Notes: generated by a model from the sequence alone, not told the origin. DNA of 64,000 nucleotides from Hyaloscypha bicolor E (GCF_002865645.1 NW_020194618.1:124001-188000); one strand, 5' to 3'; positions 11,510 to 23,512 are shown, numbered from the stretch's first letter. Numbers and translations: made by a program.

Positions 11510-12515
11510 ATGCCGTCCATTCCCTCTGCCCAGAATTTGTTTGCCCTGGATGGTTTGGTTGCAGTAGTGACAGGAGGCGGGTCTGGGATTGGGCTTATGA
11601 TTTCGAGAGCACTTGCTTCAAATGGTGCATCATCTGTCTACATCCTTGGACTCCCAGATGATCCCCTCGAGGAAGTTGCAAAACAATCTGTGAGAACATG
11701 GGCCTTTCTGAAAATTGCTCTCGCTTTGAGCTAAGAATTCAGGCCCACTCGAACATCCGTCCAATTGTCTGTGATGTGACCTCAAAGGCACAACTGCAAT
11801 TGGCAGTGGACCAGATCACCCAAGAAACCGGCCATATCAACCTCCTCGTCTGTAATGCGGGCATGGCTCCACCACAGTACGAGACACAACCTTCAGAGAC
11901 GTCCAGCATCAAAGAAGTCCGCGAGTACTACTTCAACACTTTGCAAGTAGAAGAACACGCCGCAACATTCAACTTGAACACAACAGCAGTTCTCCTTACT
12001 GTTTTTGCCTTCTTGGAACTCCTGGATGCGGGAAACAAAGCCGCTGAGGCAGCCGGTTCCTCATTGCCGAGGAGTCAAGTCGTGACTGTTAGCAGTGCGG
12101 GAGGCTTCTTTCGTGGCTATGGAGATTTCGTGTATAATGCGAGTAAAGCTGCAACAACGCACATGATGAAGCATATGGCCACTGCTCTGGTACCATGGGA
12201 TATTCGCTGCAATGTCATTGCACCAGGATGTGAGTCCTTTCTTTCTAGTTGTGGCGAGAGGGGCGCTTGTGCAAGAGGAACGAAATTGATCATCTCACAG
12301 GGTTTCCTTCTCGGATTACAGCAGAGCTGGTGAAAGAATTTGAGCCCACGGGAGGGGTAATGCCAAAAGCTTTGGTTCCGGCTCAGAGAATTGGTGCAGA
12401 AGAGGAGATGGCCGGGACTATCCTTTACTTGGCATCGAAGGCGGGCGGATATTGTAATGGAAGTGTTGTGCTTGTAGATGGTGGTGTACTCTCCATTCAT
12501 CCTAGCACATATTGA
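11510..12515 (+). CDS. Short-chain dehydrogenase/reductase (classical SDR)
   Basis: Three exons (11510-11689, 11743-12229, 12301-12515) with GT-AG introns of 53 and 71 nt give 293 aa. The cofactor motif TGGGSGIG sits at residues 21-28. Next come the NNAG-like LLVCNAG, the catalytic VSSAGG serine segment and the YNASK Tyr/Lys pair, then NVIAPG and a C-terminal NGSVVLVDGG, so the active site looks complete. The family reduces or oxidises alcohols and ketones with NAD(P)(H). The substrate cannot be told from sequence. It lies between a hydrolase and a methyltransferase on the same strand, which may be a small accessory metabolic set. Confidence 0.88.
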
Positions 12516-12845
12516 CGCTTGCAAAGAAGCATGGTATTGGGACCCAGGGGCCAGAGGAAACAACTGAAAATCAGTAGTTCGATGTAAAAAAATATTTTGA
12601 AAGATCTTATCTTCCAAAGGCCTAAAGTGAAGTTATGACAGATCATGAAGCAAAGGACCTTTGTTTTTGAGAGTAGGAAAAGGTTGATTGGCCCTTGGCG
12701 CAAAGCCCAAATTAGGCAGCTCGGTTAGGCAGGTCGATCCAAAGGCTATAGCTCGGAGTGACTCAAGTTTCTAAAATCTTCGCCTCGAAGTGTTTTCTCC
12801 AGTCTCAGAAGAAACTATCAGACAATCAAGCACGTGATATAAACA

Positions 12846-13733
12846 ATGGCAAAGCCTCTAACTCCACGTCTCCAAAACATTCGCTCAATCTATGATGCTC
12901 GCGCGCCAACCTACGATCATGAAACGGGCCCCGATGGCTTCCACCCGCGGCAAGCAGCAGACTATGTCAAATGGGCATCTCCTGTTCAAGGCTGTAAGAT
13001 CCTCGATCTTGCCTGCGGAACAGGAGCAATCGGAATTGCCTGTGCACGACTTGCTGGTCCCTCCGGATTCGTTATCGGCGTCGATATCTCTCCAGCCTCA
13101 CTTAAAGTCGCAAGAAGGAAAGCGGAGAAAGAGAAGGTATGGAATGTAAAGTTTGTCGAAGGCGATATTGCGGACCTGGTCTCTGAATGGGCTGAGAAAG
13201 AGGGAATCAGAGAAGGGATGTTTGATGTAATTACTTGTGCATCTGCTTTTGTGCTTGTTGAAGACCATCCAGGAGCTGTGAAATCCTGGGCGAAGTTACT
13301 TAAGATAGGAGGAAAAGTAATCTTTGATGTCCCAACTGGGGATAGTATGATTAAAGGGCTGGTGCTTGAGCGGATTGCGGAGAGGATTGGGATTGTGAGG
13401 CGGTATACGAGGGAGGGAATCGATAGCGAGGAGAAGGTGAGAGCTTTATTGACAGATGCGGGGTTGGATGATAGGGAGTTTTTTGTGAGTGAGAGTTATG
13501 AGGCTGGTGAGATCTTGCGTGTGGAGGGGGCCAGGAATACCTTTGATGAGATGGTGAGGGAGAAGAAGTGGTTTCGAGGCGACGAGTTAGTGAAGCCGGG
13601 AATGGTAGAGAAGGCTAAGGAGTTATTTTGTAAGGAGATTGAAAAGATTGCGGAAGGAGAGGGGCAGGTGAGAAGTTGGTTGAGGTTTTACGTCGCAGTT
13701 GGGAGGAGGTTGAGTGAAATTGAGAGCAGTTAA
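12846..13733 (+). CDS. Class I SAM-dependent methyltransferase
   Basis: A single-exon gene of 295 aa starting at ATG 12846. Motif I, ILDLACGTGAIGIACARLAG, lies near residues 52-71. The acidic end of strand two follows in GVDISPASLKVARRKA, then VKFVEGDIADL and a post-motif with DVITCASAFVLVEDHPGAV. These are the features of UbiE/Methyltransf_25-like enzymes that transfer a methyl group from S-adenosylmethionine to small molecules. The acceptor is unknown. The absence of introns and the position behind the hydrolase and SDR fit an accessory metabolic gene rather than the core ubiquinone C-methyltransferase. Confidence 0.85.
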   Translation: MAKPLTPRLQNIRSIYDARAPTYDHETGPDGFHPRQAADYVKWASPVQGCKILDLACGTGAIGIACARLAGPSGFVIGVDISPASLKVARRKAEKEKVWNVKFVEGDIADLVSEWAEKEGIREGMFDVITCASAFVLVEDHPGAVKSWAKLLKIGGKVIFDVPTGDSMIKGLVLERIAERIGIVRRYTREGIDSEEKVRALLTDAGLDDREFFVSESYEAGEILRVEGARNTFDEMVREKKWFRGDELVKPGMVEKAKELFCKEIEKIAEGEGQVRSWLRFYVAVGRRLSEIESS

Positions 13734-14162
13734 GTGTCCTTTGCAAGGCTAACAGAATACATGAGATGATACATGGATTCAGGAGAAAAGTGAGGCGGAA
13801 ACGAGTTTCCACATTATCTCAGCTCCATTGAGAAGTGTGGTTCTTTTGCAATGGTCTGGAGGAGCAACTACGCAAATCTCTTTCAAAGCCAACTCGGCTC
13901 GTACTGCACTACCATGCTATGAGGGCAAGAAAGAGGAGAGATCCTCAAGATATCATATGATTGCAAGTATGGTACAATTGTGCAGACTTGATCGTTGCCA
14001 TGACCAGTGGTTCCGAAACATATTTTTTCTTTCTCAAAAGAGCGGTGTTGGCTCAATGATGCTGAATTATTTTACATTTTGCTCGCCGCCACAATGCACC
14101 CCCAATGCTTATGCAATCTCTGTTGCCAGTATTATAAATTTCTCGGAGATAGGTATCCTTCT
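13734..14162. other. Intergenic stretch between convergent genes
   Basis: This is the 3' flank shared by the methyltransferase (plus strand) and the twin-CX9C gene (minus strand). Nothing else is visible. Confidence 0.5.
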
Positions 14163-14750
14163 CTAATACTGGCTGGCTGCACTTTGGCAAGCCTTCTGTT
14201 CGACACACCTTCATTAGCCGTGCACCAACGTCTGCAGCCCATGAACCTACCAATTGCTCCAAATACCAACTGCAGACCTGCATGTTTCCTTGATTCTCAT
14301 CTAGACACTTGGTGAACTGCTTCGCGTCCACCTCGCAGCTTCGTGGTCCCCAGGCAGTGTTTTGCTGGTTGCTGGTTGCCGCAACACCGTTATCCTGTTG
14401 TTGCTCAGCAGCAGGTTGAGAAGATCCGCCACCGAAAAATCCACCGATTGCGTGTCCGATGGAGGAGCCGACTGCTACACCTCTGTGTCCTCATCGTCAG
14501 TGGAGAGAATGCCGAGGGAAAGAGGGACAACGTACGCAGCTGTAGAAGCCATCTGTCCAAACAGACCGGGACCGGAAGAGCCTTGCTGCTGTTGGGCTTG
14601 CTGAGCTGGTGGTGCAGCTTGGTTCGCTCGTGCAGGTGGATAGGCAGCGGTGGTTGCTGGTCGACTTTGCTGTTGTGGAGCTGGTCTTGAAGGAGCAGCG
14701 GATGGGCGGGAGGGAGCTCGTCCACCACCGGATCTTCCTTGACGAGGCAT
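14163..14750 (-). CDS. Twin-CX9C mitochondrial protein, MIX17/CHCHD2-like
   Basis: Three exons (14536-14750, 14251-14482, 14163-14195) with introns of 53 and 55 nt give 159 aa. The N-terminus is rich in Arg, Pro, Ala and Gln, like a mitochondrial presequence. A hydrophobic Gly-rich segment follows, MASTAAGVAVGSSIGHAIGG. The C-terminal CHCH domain has two exact CX9C pairs, CEVDAKQFTKC and CSWYLEQLKAC. The second pair is completed only by splicing the final 11-codon exon, which supports the model. Such proteins are oxidised by Mia40 in the intermembrane space and act in respiratory-chain maintenance. Confidence 0.92.
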
Positions 14751-15490
14751 CTTGGCTTATTGCTTGGGGAGTTTGGATGAATTGAAGATGTCGGGGTCTG
14801 CTGCACACTTTGGGGTGTTGTGATTGAAAAATGTGAAGATGATGGATCACCACCGAAAGTCGAAGTCCTCGGCTTAGGCCAAATTCTACCGGTGGCAGGG
14901 GTAGGATTTTGATTGGTCCAGAGCAGAAGCCCCCAAATCCGGATGCACTGTTTGGAGGATGCGGCCAAAAGTACGTCGATGCCTAGGACAGTATTGGAAA
15001 AACAGGGACAGATTGAAAAACTGCAATACAGGGATTTTAAAATTTTCATGGACTCAAGAATATTACTTCTGTAGTCCAGAAAGCTAAGCAAATGAAGGAG
15101 TTGGCAGAAGAGGCATGACTTGCATATTAAAATCATACACCAGGGATTCTGAGCAGAATACATGGGTAAGAAAACGGACAATATGGGTCATAGTAAGGAC
15201 TTTGACGAGGGCTAGAAATAAGAACCTAGTTGGACAATGGATCTGAGGCTACATAGATTTGATGCTTCAACGTCACCTGCGGAATGAAATTCTCCAGACT
15301 GAATTTTTAAGTCGCCTAGAACAATCGAAGTTGGAGCCTTTGGCTGCAATGTGTATCTCAATGATTAACTCTCCACGTTTATGCCAGTAGCATGTTCCCA
15401 GGCCTTTTACTACCCAAGAACTCCGGAAAATGCTATGCTCCCAGCCTTTCCAACGCCATATCATGCAACACATTAAATATCCACAGGGTA
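14751..15490. other. Upstream region of the CX9C gene, nothing else found
   Basis: About 740 bp between the CX9C start codon and the LRP1 stop codon, both genes on the minus strand. It holds the promoter of the CX9C gene and the LRP1 3' end. No conserved frame is seen. Confidence 0.45.
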
Positions 15491-16355
15491 TCATTGCTCA
15501 CTGCTTCGTTTTTGCTTTTTTCTCTCACTCTTTGCCTTCAGCTTTTCCTTTTTCGCTTTCTTGGCTGCCTTTGCCCTGGCTTTCTTCGACATGGTTTGTG
15601 GAGTCGAGTTGCCAGAGGTTTGACCGGAGTCAGTGTTATCCTTCTTCTGCTTATTCTTTTCGGATACAGCAGGAGCGGATGGAGATTCTTCTGGCTCAGC
15701 TTCGGAGGATTGAGAGCTGGAATCAGAGTCCGAATCGGAGGAGTCGGAGTCTTCGTCTGCTTCTTCCACTTCATCTGCTTTTCGTTTGGGCGGCGTCTCC
15801 TTCGATTTTTGCTCGAATCTAATATGGGCTTTAGCGCGCTCTTTTGCTTGTTGCTCTGCTCGTTCAAGATCATATTTATCGTTGCCAGACTGGAAAAGTG
15901 TTAGTGGTTGCGCGGATACGGTTTTGAGAAAAGCGGTTAAAGGCATCTTGACTGACCAATCCGGCTTTGATAAACCTTGCTGCAGCTGCCTTGTCCACAG
16001 CCATATTCCTCTCCGCTACTGGAGTTTCTGCAACTTTGATCTTGTCGAAGTACTGCTTTACTCGGGTGAGTTCAATGAAGACCGGATGTTCGCGTGCTTT
16101 GACGCCATTGAGTCGCAGATATGCTAGAGAACTCATTAGATAACGACTCGCTTCTGAAGAGGAAGACTCACAAAATAGCATAGACTCAATGGCATATGTG
16201 ACCAAAACGTAGAGCTTGGCTTTGTCGAGCAAGGGGAGCTTCGTGGAGGTCTCAGACAAGGCGGCCTTCAAGAGCGGGGACAGAGCCTCCTCTAGATCAT
16301 CAACCTCATCATCTAGAGTCTCTAGAAGAGACAGTACCTTTGATGAGTCATCCAT
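15491..16355 (-). CDS. LRP1: Exosome cofactor LRP1/RRP47 (C1D family)
   Basis: Three exons (16172-16355, 15957-16123, 15491-15889) with introns of 48 and 67 nt give 249 aa. The first ~110 residues form the Sas10/C1D domain. The first splice joins SMLF to SYLRLNGVKAREHPVF, a hallmark sequence of the family, and the second joins RFIKAGL to SGNDKYD. The tail is acidic, with a run of Ser-Asp repeats, then strongly basic with KKARAKAAKKAKKEK, as expected for RNA binding. The protein partners with Rrp6 in the nuclear exosome for 3' processing of rRNA and snoRNA. The 48-nt intron is a multiple of three, so an unspliced reading also stays open. Confidence 0.9.
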
Positions 16356-16755
16356 TTTGCCAGGTAGGTACTTCGTCTCTTTCAGGATACGAAGTGAGGG
16401 TTTTTCGATATCAAGAATTTGGATGCACCAGATGCGGCCGCCTCGCTTAGTAAGCTGCCAGGATCTCGATTCTGTCTCAGAATTTTTGTTCGCAAGCCGT
16501 AGATGATTTCTCCTGACGTCTGCTTTTAGTGCATTTTCTTTCTGTACACTATTTCTCTGTACATCAACGATTCAGCATCGCGATCGCGGATACGACTTTC
16601 AGCCGCCCCTCTTGTTTCGCCACCGCGTTTCTACTATTTACTTTTGGCCGGTGCCTTCTCCCCCCGTTTTGGCTCTCAAATGTTTACACAACACCTTCTT
16701 TGAGCCCTCTGGACAACTTAGTGGCTGCGCATATCTCCAGAACCTCCCACGTACT

Positions 16756-18947
16756 ATGAATTTGCAACAGTAATCCTCGAACCTTTCATCCTGTCTCTTC
16801 TAAATTACAGCCGCCCGCTCTCGCGGGCGTTCCGAAGAATACCTCGAAAGAAGACATGCCTGTACGATAACACCTATGCCGGCCGGGTGGCCACGACCTG
16901 TTTTTCGACGCAGAATGGAAGTTATTGGTGGCCACGTCGGAAGGTGGTGGAACTAGCTCTGTCGAGCTTGAATGGGAGATTGGGTCAGAGAAGATACAAT
17001 GGCCACAGTGAAGATCGGAAAGTCTACAAGTTCCCCGAGGGTTTTGATTTTGTGCAAACTTTCCCGGATCGCAGAACTGCGGAAAGAGTGAGAAAGTCAA
17101 GGCAGGCGGAACTGAATCCGCCACCAAAGAAGAGGAAGGCAGAGCCCTGGACAATGGAAGACCTGGAACGATACCGGAGGCATTTTGGAGGGGAGGACCT
17201 GGTAATATTAAATTCCGAGTCGAATTCAAAACCCGGCAACCCCCACCCTGTTGTGCCTGAACAGATAGGAGGAGCTCGCAGGCTAGAGAAAGAGGGAAAA
17301 GCAGAGTCTGAGACTCTTGATTATGCTAGAAGAGGGCTGCCGCAACCGCCGTTTAAAGGTGCAGGAACAGATCTGGGTGAAGATACAGATGGGTTTGCTC
17401 AGCTCGAGAGGGATGATATCGAGGGGGGAAATGGCACGTCATCAGCACAGCATGCGAATTCTACTACCCTGAACGAAAATGATACATTTGGTATGCCAGC
17501 AGAACCACAAAGCACCTCGACTACTCTTTCTGGGTCAGAATCCGACCCAGAATCCAATTTGATCGTGGGTAGCTTAAATGATGTTCACGAGGAAGCACAA
17601 CTATCATTCCGAGCCGATATGGACCCTGCCACACACTTGGAGCATGATGAGGAATTAGAGCGTGCAATGCAGCATTTCAATTTGGGAATGTGGAACAGAC
17701 CTTGGCGGCCACCACCGCGATTAAGTCAGGACGAGCTCAAGAAGGAGTCCGAAAAAGAGCTGTCCAAGAAACTTGAGCTGCAAAAGGAGCAGGCGAAAAT
17801 GAACCGAACAATCCATGTTCTTGGCTTGGGTACAGTAGGCAAACTCATTGCTCACTCCTTGGCTGGTCTTCCCAATGGCCCACCTGTCACACTGCTCATG
17901 CATCGCCCCCTTGTCATGCAACAGTGGCACGACGAAGGAGCCGCCATCAAGATCTTGATCAATGGCGAGTATCATGTTCAAACCGGCTTTCACATAGAGT
18001 CTTCCGCAGACTTTCAGAGACAGGATCCGCTCCAGCGGTTTCCGGGATTCGGCCCCAATCTGGAACATTCTGCTGAACCGCCCAATACCGTGATTGATAG
18101 CTTGGTCGTCACTACCAATCCGTGTATCACGCTCTCAGCAATTTCCTCGATCAAACACCGGCTTCGAAAGACAAGTACGATCTGCTTCGTGCAAGATGGA
18201 TTGGGCATTATCGAGAAGATGAACAGCAGGATCTTCCCTGATCCTCATGACAGACCAACCTATGTCTTGGGGAGGATTACTCACGACGTGAAGTCAACGG
18301 ATCAGCATTTCACCATTGTGGAGAATCGGATTGGAAGTTTCCTTTGTGCAAAATTGCCACAAGTCGTGGAGACCAAAGAAGAATACTTCTGCCCCGTCAT
18401 CAATCGAACGGACTTTAGCTGGTCACCACAAGCCCGACATCTGGTTGGAAGCCTGATTCGGACACCTGGATTGAACGCAGAAAGTCTCGGGCACAAAACC
18501 TTCTTCGTTAGGCAGCTTAGGCAATTAGCAGTCGGTGCTGTTATTGGCCCCCTTTCCGTGGCATACGATTGCTCCAACGACGAACTCCTCTACGACTATG
18601 CTGCATCGCAGAATATAGGGCATCTGGTAGCGGAGATATGCCATATAATTCTGTCTCTTCCCGAGCTTGCGAAATTCCATAAACTTGAGCAGAAGTTCAA
18701 TGCTAACTTGGTCGAGAACATTGTCCTAAGAAGTCTCCAAAAATCTGGAAGAAATTCGTCTGCAATGCTACAAGACATCAGAGCTGGTCGGAGGACAGAT
18801 ATAGATTTCTATAATGGATATCTGGTCCAGCGCGCCATGGAATTGGGAGTTCCTTGTCCGAGAAACCACACGCTTTTGCATTTGGTGAAGGGCAGGCAGG
18901 CGAGGAGGAGTCGGCAGGACAACTTGTATATACCTTTCAGGGGCTAA
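16756..18947 (+). CDS. Ketopantoate reductase (ApbA/PanE) family protein, long N-terminus
   Basis: I place the start at ATG 16756, with a 14-nt first exon and a 41-nt intron (16770-16810) ending in TTACAG. This keeps the frame and supplies a basic N-terminus, MNLQHRPLSRAFRRIPRKK, that looks like a mitochondrial presequence. Without it the long frame has no ATG until residue 120 or so. The product is 716 aa. Residues 1-330 are poorly conserved and acidic. The Rossmann motif VLGLGTVGKLIAHSL begins near residue 340. The C-terminal signature DIDFYNGYLVQRAMELGVPCPRN is that of 2-dehydropantoate 2-reductases. It could make pantoate for CoA or be a divergent mitochondrial member such as the CBS2-type translational activators. 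Confidence 0.8.
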
Positions 18948-20487
18948 TATTAGAGGTTGGGATTCGGGCGGCGGCCTCCCATCTCACGTCTTTGTACAAT
19001 AATTAGACTCGGAGTGATGGGCGTTTCTGAGCTACGTATTGCGGGAGACCATAAATGTAATGTTGTGCCGCTCTCACATTTGCTTGAAATCTATCCACTC
19101 GCTTCTTTCCCGGTGGCTCCCGCTGTGTCATCCACTCAAGTGAGCCGAAACTTCTCATTACAGTCGATCATTTGCTTGCATTCTCATTTCTTGCTATCGT
19201 CCCCTCGCTAGGAGAAGAGAAGAACCATCAACCTGTTCAATGAGATAATCCATGCTGGTGTGGGTATCGAGCCTCTGGTGGATGGAATATCTATCACATG
19301 TGTTTTTCAGCGTTTGCTATTCTCGTCCAAGCATTCGAACAAATCTCTCGATAGATTCTTCCTCTCGAAATTTCAACTGGCTTCTGATTCTTCGCAATCG
19401 TCGCCGGGGTTCTGGTATGATGAATCTTCAAATAGATTTAGGAAATATTTAGCGATGAAGTCTAGCGAGCATGCGGGACCCTGCATTCGATAATTCCTTC
19501 AAGAAGCTCAGAATCCATCCTGTGTGATGGCACAAGTGACCGGGTTCCGGGGTTGAATGGAAGCTTTGAAGTTTGCACTGTATTAAGCCTCACGCTTCGT
19601 GCCGTGTCACATAATAAGGGCTCGGACAAGATACCGGAAATCAGCATATGGGGTCCAACGGAACTTTCCCGCCTGCACGACATTCTATTTAAGATTCTGC
19701 CACTCAGGGGCGCCAGATCGCCCATCGCTAAAAGTCACGCCTCTCAGGGGTATCGGGTCTCTGATTGGCTTTGGTTGAGCTAAGGCGGATTCCGACCCCA
19801 ACCGAGTATCACACAGCCTCAAAGATCCTCCCGATTCTCCAGTGAGAACTCAAAGTCTGAGTTCTTACTTCAACTTCAAGGGGGTAAGCTTTGGCGGGAA
19901 ATAAACGTACGAGCGTTTGTTTGGATAATTGGACGCAGTACTTTGAGGGCATGGAATGGATCGGTGATTGAAGTCATTGAAGGATTTTCAGCCGTCTCTT
20001 TTGATGAACCTTTCTGAAGTTCAAACATCAAAGACTGGTTCAGATAAGATATTTTTAAATTGCAGGAGGCTATTTCCATGGCTCGGCATTATAATTATCC
20101 CGACTTTGGGGCTCTAGGTCTCATTTTCTTATCTTGGTATCCAGTGTTTCCCAACAATTCGCTCTCCATGACTTCGAGCAGAAAATCAGCACGAACCCGC
20201 AATTTCTCACGGGATAGTACCGACAGAAATAGCAACTGATCTGTTCCAAAATGGTAGTGAACTAAATATAAGTATACTGAGGAGTATAAAATGGGTGAAG
20301 ATGTCTGCCCATATCGATCCATCAAGTTCATTCAATCACTCTCAACACATTTTCCATCTACAAATCATTCACTCACTTCTTTCACCGCTTCTAAAACCCG
20401 CTTTGTCGAGAACCAAGTTAGCCAATCTCTCAGATCAGTATCCAAAGTAAAAGATTCGACGCATCAGCCCACTCCTCAGATATCACC
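18948..20487. other. Intergenic stretch, nothing identified
   Basis: Mixed-composition sequence with short overlapping frames only. The last ~200 bp contain a TATA-like ACTAAATATAAGTATA segment near 20260-20280 and a CT-rich leader. These are probably the promoter and 5' leader of the GH25 gene. Confidence 0.45.
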
Positions 20488-21242
20488 ATGAAGTGTTCAA
20501 TCATCACCATCGTATCTATTCTCGGCCTTGTTGGTGCCAGTCCCTCAAGCCTCGACAAGAGATCCAAGCCACAAGGTTTAGATGTATCCGCATGGCAAGG
20601 CAACGTCAATTGGGCTCAAGTCAAAGCTAATGGCGCCAGCTTCGCTATCGTCAAGGCAAATCCCCTCATTCTCGACTACTTGATAACTATTTCTAACTCA
20701 ACCCTCAGGCAACAGAAGGCACTAGCTATACGAGCCCTTATTTCACACAGCAATACGACGGTTCCTACAAGCAGGGGCTAATCCGTGGTGCCTACCACTT
20801 TGCCCACCCAAGTGCCCAAAACGGCGCCGCTCAAGCTGACTACTTTATCGCTCATGGCGGTGGCTGGTCAGCAGACGGCAAGACCCTCCCCGGCATGATC
20901 GATCTCGAACCCAACGGAGGTTCAGAATGCTGGGGCATCACGCCTAGCGAGATGGTGACTTTCATCCACGATTTCGGAAACAGATATCACTCCAAGACTG
21001 GCCGCTATCCCATGATCTATTGCACTACAAGCTGGTGGAATACGTGCACTGGACATAACACCGGTTTTGGTGCAGATTACCCTCTTGTTCTTGCGAGGTG
21101 GGCGAGCACACCGGGTGCTATGCCTGCGGGATGGTCTTATGAGTCGTTCTGGCAGTTTGCCGATAGTGGGAAGTTTCCTGGAGATCAGGATCAGTGGAAT
21201 GGCGATGAGGCTAGCTTGGAGAGAATGGCTTTGGGTCATTGA
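20488..21242 (+). CDS. Secreted GH25 lysozyme (N,O-diacetylmuramidase)
   Basis: Two exons, 20488-20655 and 20709-21242, give 233 aa. The 53-nt intron starts with GC rather than GT (AAG|GCAAAT) and ends CTCAG with a CTAAC branch site. This is the only join that keeps the family motif FAIVKATEGTSY. The N-terminus is a signal peptide of about 17 residues with a KR Kex2-like site at 24-25. GH25 landmarks are D32 in GLDVSAWQG and the DxE pair D121/E123 in MIDLEPNG, the catalytic acids. The enzyme cleaves bacterial peptidoglycan, so a role against bacteria outside the hypha is likely. It converges with the tyrosinase gene. Confidence 0.93.
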
Positions 21243-21457
21243 AGTTGGGTCGCAGCTGGGGCATGCCAGAAAGATGTTGACTGCTTAAATTTATTTTCTT
21301 TGGGTTATCACTTGGACGCGTTTCTTTCGGTCAGTATTTCAAGCGGAACGTCGTTGAGAGCTCAATCGGGGACATGGGATGGGGTAGGGACAAGCTGTTT
21401 TCAAAAATCCACGAATATTTCAAACCCCTCCATTGAATCATCTCCAAACAACGGTGT

Positions 21458-22752
21458 TCAACTATCATAAGTATAACAAAGAAAATCTCCTTCCGTGATC
21501 CAGACATCTCCCAATGTAGTCTGAGCAGGCAGCAAGATCCCATCATTAGGAAGCACGGAGTCCATGCTCAACCATGGCGGGCTCCCATTCGGGTATTCCG
21601 AGTAGTAACTCAAATTCTGCACACTTCCGCCCTCGAAAGCATATAAGTTAGCTGAATTGGCATTCTGCCACAGCCACCACAGGCGATCGACCATCTGGGA
21701 GAGGTCAGTAGTCCGTAATGTCCCTGAAGGGGCAAGATGAGTGGCAGGGTACTCACAGCATGATGTAACCAAAACATCGGCTCATTAGCAGAAAACGTCG
21801 GACTCGGCTCCGCCTCAAAACATTCCTCATTTGCGTCCTTGGGACAGTATCCTCCCAGATCACCACCCACAATCTCATGGACAGCAGCATGCGGACCCTC
21901 GAAGTACTCCACCGCCGTTTGGAACCCCTTGAAATTTCCTGTGTAATTTGATATTATAGCGTCGATGGCTGTAGGGGTGAAGGTAGAGTTTGCTTCGAGC
22001 TCGGGAAGAGGGAAATAGGCTGTTAGTGCGGCGAAGGCGGTCCAGGGTCGCAGGGTGTAATTTCTGCGGAGGCCGTGGGCGGAGGGGTAGGCAAGTGTGA
22101 AATCGGTGGAAAAGCCACCGGTTGAAACGACAAAGTCGTTGGTTGAGACCCCGAGGGCTTGGCCGAGTCCGGAGGAAGGGTCATCTGACCAGATTGTTGC
22201 GTCCAGGACGTTTGCTGAATCTTGAGATGGTTAGTTGTTGTGAGAGAAGATCGGAATAGGGGAAGTACCCAAAGTCCAGTCCCAGTAAGGCGCTACACCT
22301 GTATAGCCGCAATCATTCTTCAATGCTTGAGTGTAGGACCACACAAAATATCGATGGAATGGGAAGAAGAGTCCTATGGCACGAATCAGAGCGCCGCTAA
22401 GAATACGCATTGGAGTTGTGGCATACCAGTAAAGTGGATAGTTGGGTTCAAATCAGAATGAACGTAGGAGTAGTCATCGTAATAGGAACTGTCTGAAGTT
22501 ATGTTGGCAACCGCAGCAAACTCTCCAACTGTGGCCACTAAGGAGTCGTTGTGGGGAAGTTTAGCCATGCACTGAGAAGCATTAAATCCAATTATGAAGC
22601 CGGGATTAAGAGCTCACCTTGACAGCAGTTATCCAATCTGTTTTTTCATCCGAAGTGAAAGTTCGCCATTCTTTGCGGACTTCAACTGATGAACATGCTC
22701 CCAAGGCATGAGAGATGAAAACCGCGAAAGAAAGTAATATGAAGACAGACAT
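21458..22752 (-). CDS. Secreted tyrosinase-domain copper oxidase
   Basis: Five exons (22618-22752, 22427-22571, 22269-22373, 21757-22220, 21458-21694) with introns of 46-62 nt give 361 aa. A signal peptide is visible at residues 1-18. CuA histidines are H83, H91 and H100 (FPFHRYF). CuB histidines are H239 and H243 in GPHAAVHEIVGGDLGG plus the HH at 281-282 in MFWLHH. The set of copper ligands is therefore complete. The short length and signal peptide fit the secreted, short fungal tyrosinase-like group rather than the ~600-aa intracellular melanin enzymes. It oxidises phenols or catechols; the natural substrate is unknown. Confidence 0.92.
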
Positions 22753-23504
22753 GATGTGCTCAAAACGAAAATAGTGCAGATATTGATTCGACTTAGTCTG
22801 CTGGACATTGGGACCGATGAAGACATGGGATGACTTATATAGCCGTTGCTTTGTTCATAGCAGCTGTGTATCCTCATACCTTCCCTCTATCATCGGAGAG
22901 TCCCGTGAGGCCGCGTATGGACAACAGTTGACGGAAGTGGCGTTGACGAATAGAATCCCAACGCTTCCACTCAGGGCTTGACCAGATTCTCCGCTAGCAC
23001 TATCTTAGGAACATATAGCAAACCATGTCTCTCACCTGCAAGGACTTGGAGGAGAAAAGTGAGGAACTACCTAGTAAGTGATGTCCGACTACGCGGGGAA
23101 GGTCAGCCCCGTGGCCCAGTGAGTGGATATTATGTGAAAACATCTGTGGGATTCTGAGTCATGTGAGGAGAGCGCTGAAAATAGAAAACCAAAACGCCCG
23201 ATAAGAGAAAGGTTTGCCCCTGCCAAAGAGAGTATCGGTCAACGAAAACGACAACGTAAGCTCCTGCATGTATAGCTGGCGGCCAAGGCACAGATGTCAG
23301 GGCTTCAGGAGTACCGTTGAGCAGAACTTCCTGTTAAGGCCGCAACAATGCACCAGTCACCCCAGCACTTGAAGAAGGTATGATGCGTCTTGACATACAA
23401 AATTGAACTCACGCGGAGAGAGAGTTTACTGGTAGGCGAGAGAATCTACTTGTAAGCTTTTGATTTGGGAACGAACTAAGAGTTTTCCTTCGTAAGCTTA
23501 CTTG
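22753..23504. other. Tyrosinase upstream region, nothing else found
   Basis: The first part should hold the promoter of the minus-strand tyrosinase gene, with an ACTTATATAGCC TATA-like segment near 22832-22843 on the plus strand. No coding frame of note is seen up to the MITE target site. Confidence 0.4.
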
Positions 23505-23512
23505 TACAACTC

